Shown one piece after another: positions 6,269-7,333 of a DNA stretch of 7,333 bases. The notes below the pieces were generated by a model. The model did not search any database. It had not been told where the DNA came from and worked only from the letters and a program-made list of their open reading frames with translations. Made by a program: the position numbers and the translations under genes. This stretch comes from Opitutales bacterium (GTDB taxonomy: Bacteria > Verrucomicrobiota > Verrucomicrobiae > Opitutales > CAG-312). The first letter of the stretch is position 1. Every line of letters begins with the position of its first letter. The stretch spans positions 1 to 7,333 of the forward strand of contig JAGAOA010000072.1 in NCBI GenBank assembly GCA_017623955.1. The letters run 5' to 3'.

Positions 6269-7333
6269 ATGAACATAAAATCTATATTAAAAATCATAGC
6301 AATAGCATTGATATCTACGATTTCAGCCTTTGCAAAACTTGATACAGGAAAGATGGTAATTACTTGGAAAAACGGTAAAGTAACATCAAAAACTGTCAAA
6401 TTAGAAAAAGTTGATGAAAAAACAAACCGCTTTAAAGTAACAACGAAAGAGATTGCTCGTTGGCAATGGCTAACAATAAAACATATAGATTTCATTTTAG
6501 ACGATGCCTGTGCAACTAAAGGAGAAGAAGGCTATTGGGTGATGTCGGAAGGTATATGCGGTTCGTTCAAAGCCGACAATGGTTTTTACGAACATAAGTA
6601 CAATAAAATGCCTGTATATGGACTCAAGAAAGGAGATGAAGCTTTTGTTGGAATTGTGAAAGGCTTAAAATACGAATATAACACAATCATTGATGTAAAA
6701 GATGGCATATATAAAATTTATCCACGTTTTAACATTGAGGCACTAGGTACAACTCCATACGAAGACATAGTAATAGACTTCACTTATTTCAAGGGGAAGA
6801 AAGCCAATTACGTATCAATGGGTAAAGCCTATCGCAAATATCAGCTCGATAGAGGCGAAGTACAGCCTATCAAAGAAAGAGTAAAAGGAAATCCTAAATT
6901 GAGATACGCAACCGAAGCACCATTCTTGAAATTCCACATGGCAAACTTTATGTACGATACCAGTGAAGGCTTTTTCTGGAACGAAGTCGATGCAGACAAC
7001 GTAAAAGTAGTTCGCAATTTTGACAATATGATGGGCGTACTCAAAAAGCTCAAGGAACTAGGTATCGATAAAGCTGATATCATTTTGACAAACTGGAATA
7101 TCAAAGCAAACGGTAGATGTCCAACCTACGGATTTGCAGAGCCAGAATTGGGTGGCAATAAAAAGTGTAAAGAATTTACAGCCCTAGCAAAGAAAATGGG
7201 CTATCAAGTATCTCCTCATATTCTGCAGACAGAAAACTACACTATTTCGCCTTCATTTAATAAAGACGACTTAGCAACACAACTCGATGGAGGGTACATT
7301 CACTACAAGGGGCTCGGAGGTGAAGCATATCGA
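6269..7333 (+). CDS. Secreted glycoside-hydrolase-like protein, GH101/GH129/DUF5696-related (partial, C-terminus beyond right edge)
   Basis: I translated this by hand; it is open for 355 residues and runs off the window. Residues 1-22 are a signal peptide (MNIKSILKIIAIALISTISAFA, cleaved after AFA). Residues about 23-180 look like an N-terminal beta-rich domain, with GYWVMSEG (88-95), MPVYGLKKGDEAFVGIV (114-130) and a strand ending near YVSMGKAYRKYQLDRGE (181-197), followed by IKERVKGNP. From about 218 a TIM-barrel-like part begins, with ILTNWNIKANG (272-282), PELGGNKKCKEFTALAKKMGYQV (292-314) and SPHILQTENY. The order beta domain, AYRKY linker and P-x-LGG barrel strand resembles the GH101-related GHL/GH129 and DUF5696 proteins, which act on or bind extracellular glycans. 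This is recalled resemblance, not a search. The catalytic acids expected later in the barrel lie outside the window or cannot be assigned. It is the last gene of the rightward block, with its own Shine-Dalgarno. Confidence 0.6.
   Translation, partial: MNIKSILKIIAIALISTISAFAKLDTGKMVITWKNGKVTSKTVKLEKVDEKTNRFKVTTKEIARWQWLTIKHIDFILDDACATKGEEGYWVMSEGICGSFKADNGFYEHKYNKMPVYGLKKGDEAFVGIVKGLKYEYNTIIDVKDGIYKIYPRFNIEALGTTPYEDIVIDFTYFKGKKANYVSMGKAYRKYQLDRGEVQPIKERVKGNPKLRYATEAPFLKFHMANFMYDTSEGFFWNEVDADNVKVVRNFDNMMGVLKKLKELGIDKADIILTNWNIKANGRCPTYGFAEPELGGNKKCKEFTALAKKMGYQVSPHILQTENYTISPSFNKDDLATQLDGGYIHYKGLGGEAYR

Noticed and set aside
6232..7104. Two minus-strand open frames of 87 codons (6232-6495 and 6841-7104)
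   Set aside because: They are antisense to the secreted GHL-like gene, which has a signal peptide, a good Shine-Dalgarno and a continuous frame to the window edge.

Overview
The window is AT-rich, almost fully coding and laid out as two divergent gene blocks around one 232-bp intergenic region (2791-3022). The left block reads leftward on the minus strand: pyrD (dihydroorotate dehydrogenase), efp (elongation factor P) and argA (N-acetylglutamate synthase, cut by the left edge). The right block reads rightward: a SulP/SLC26 anion transporter with a STAS tail, rlmH (23S rRNA methyltransferase), an unrecognised exported protein, and the first 355 residues of a large secreted protein that resembles the GH101/GH129/DUF5696 group of glycoside-hydrolase-like TIM barrels, cut by the right edge. 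No RNA gene, mobile element, CRISPR array or clear terminator was found.

Host: this is an AT-rich bacterium with a respiratory-quinone-type PyrD, a signal-peptidase-I secretion route and weak use of Shine-Dalgarno sequences (only the last gene has a clear one; the others start after A-rich leaders). The EF-P has Arg rather than Lys at the tip of its modification loop. Together with the secreted GHL-like enzyme, this makes me think of the PVC group (Verrucomicrobiota, Lentisphaerota, Kiritimatiellota), perhaps host-associated. That placement is inference from recalled family resemblance, not a search result.

How the genes fit together: the left block joins pyrimidine synthesis (orotate formation), arginine synthesis (first committed step) and a factor that rescues ribosomes stalled on polyproline. 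The gaps are 43 and 18 bases, so one transcript is likely. In the right block the transporter and rlmH are only 2 bases apart, the exported protein follows after 11 bases, and the GHL-like gene after 29 bases with its own good ribosome-binding site. A transporter promoter at 2958-2987 is the best regulatory site seen. A weaker minus-strand -10 at 2897-2902 could serve pyrD.

Most of the window is ordinary core metabolism. The points most worth a second look are Arg32 of EF-P, the two consecutive secreted proteins at the right edge, and an altered SAM-loop sequence in RlmH. I do not see a convincing new multi-gene system here.
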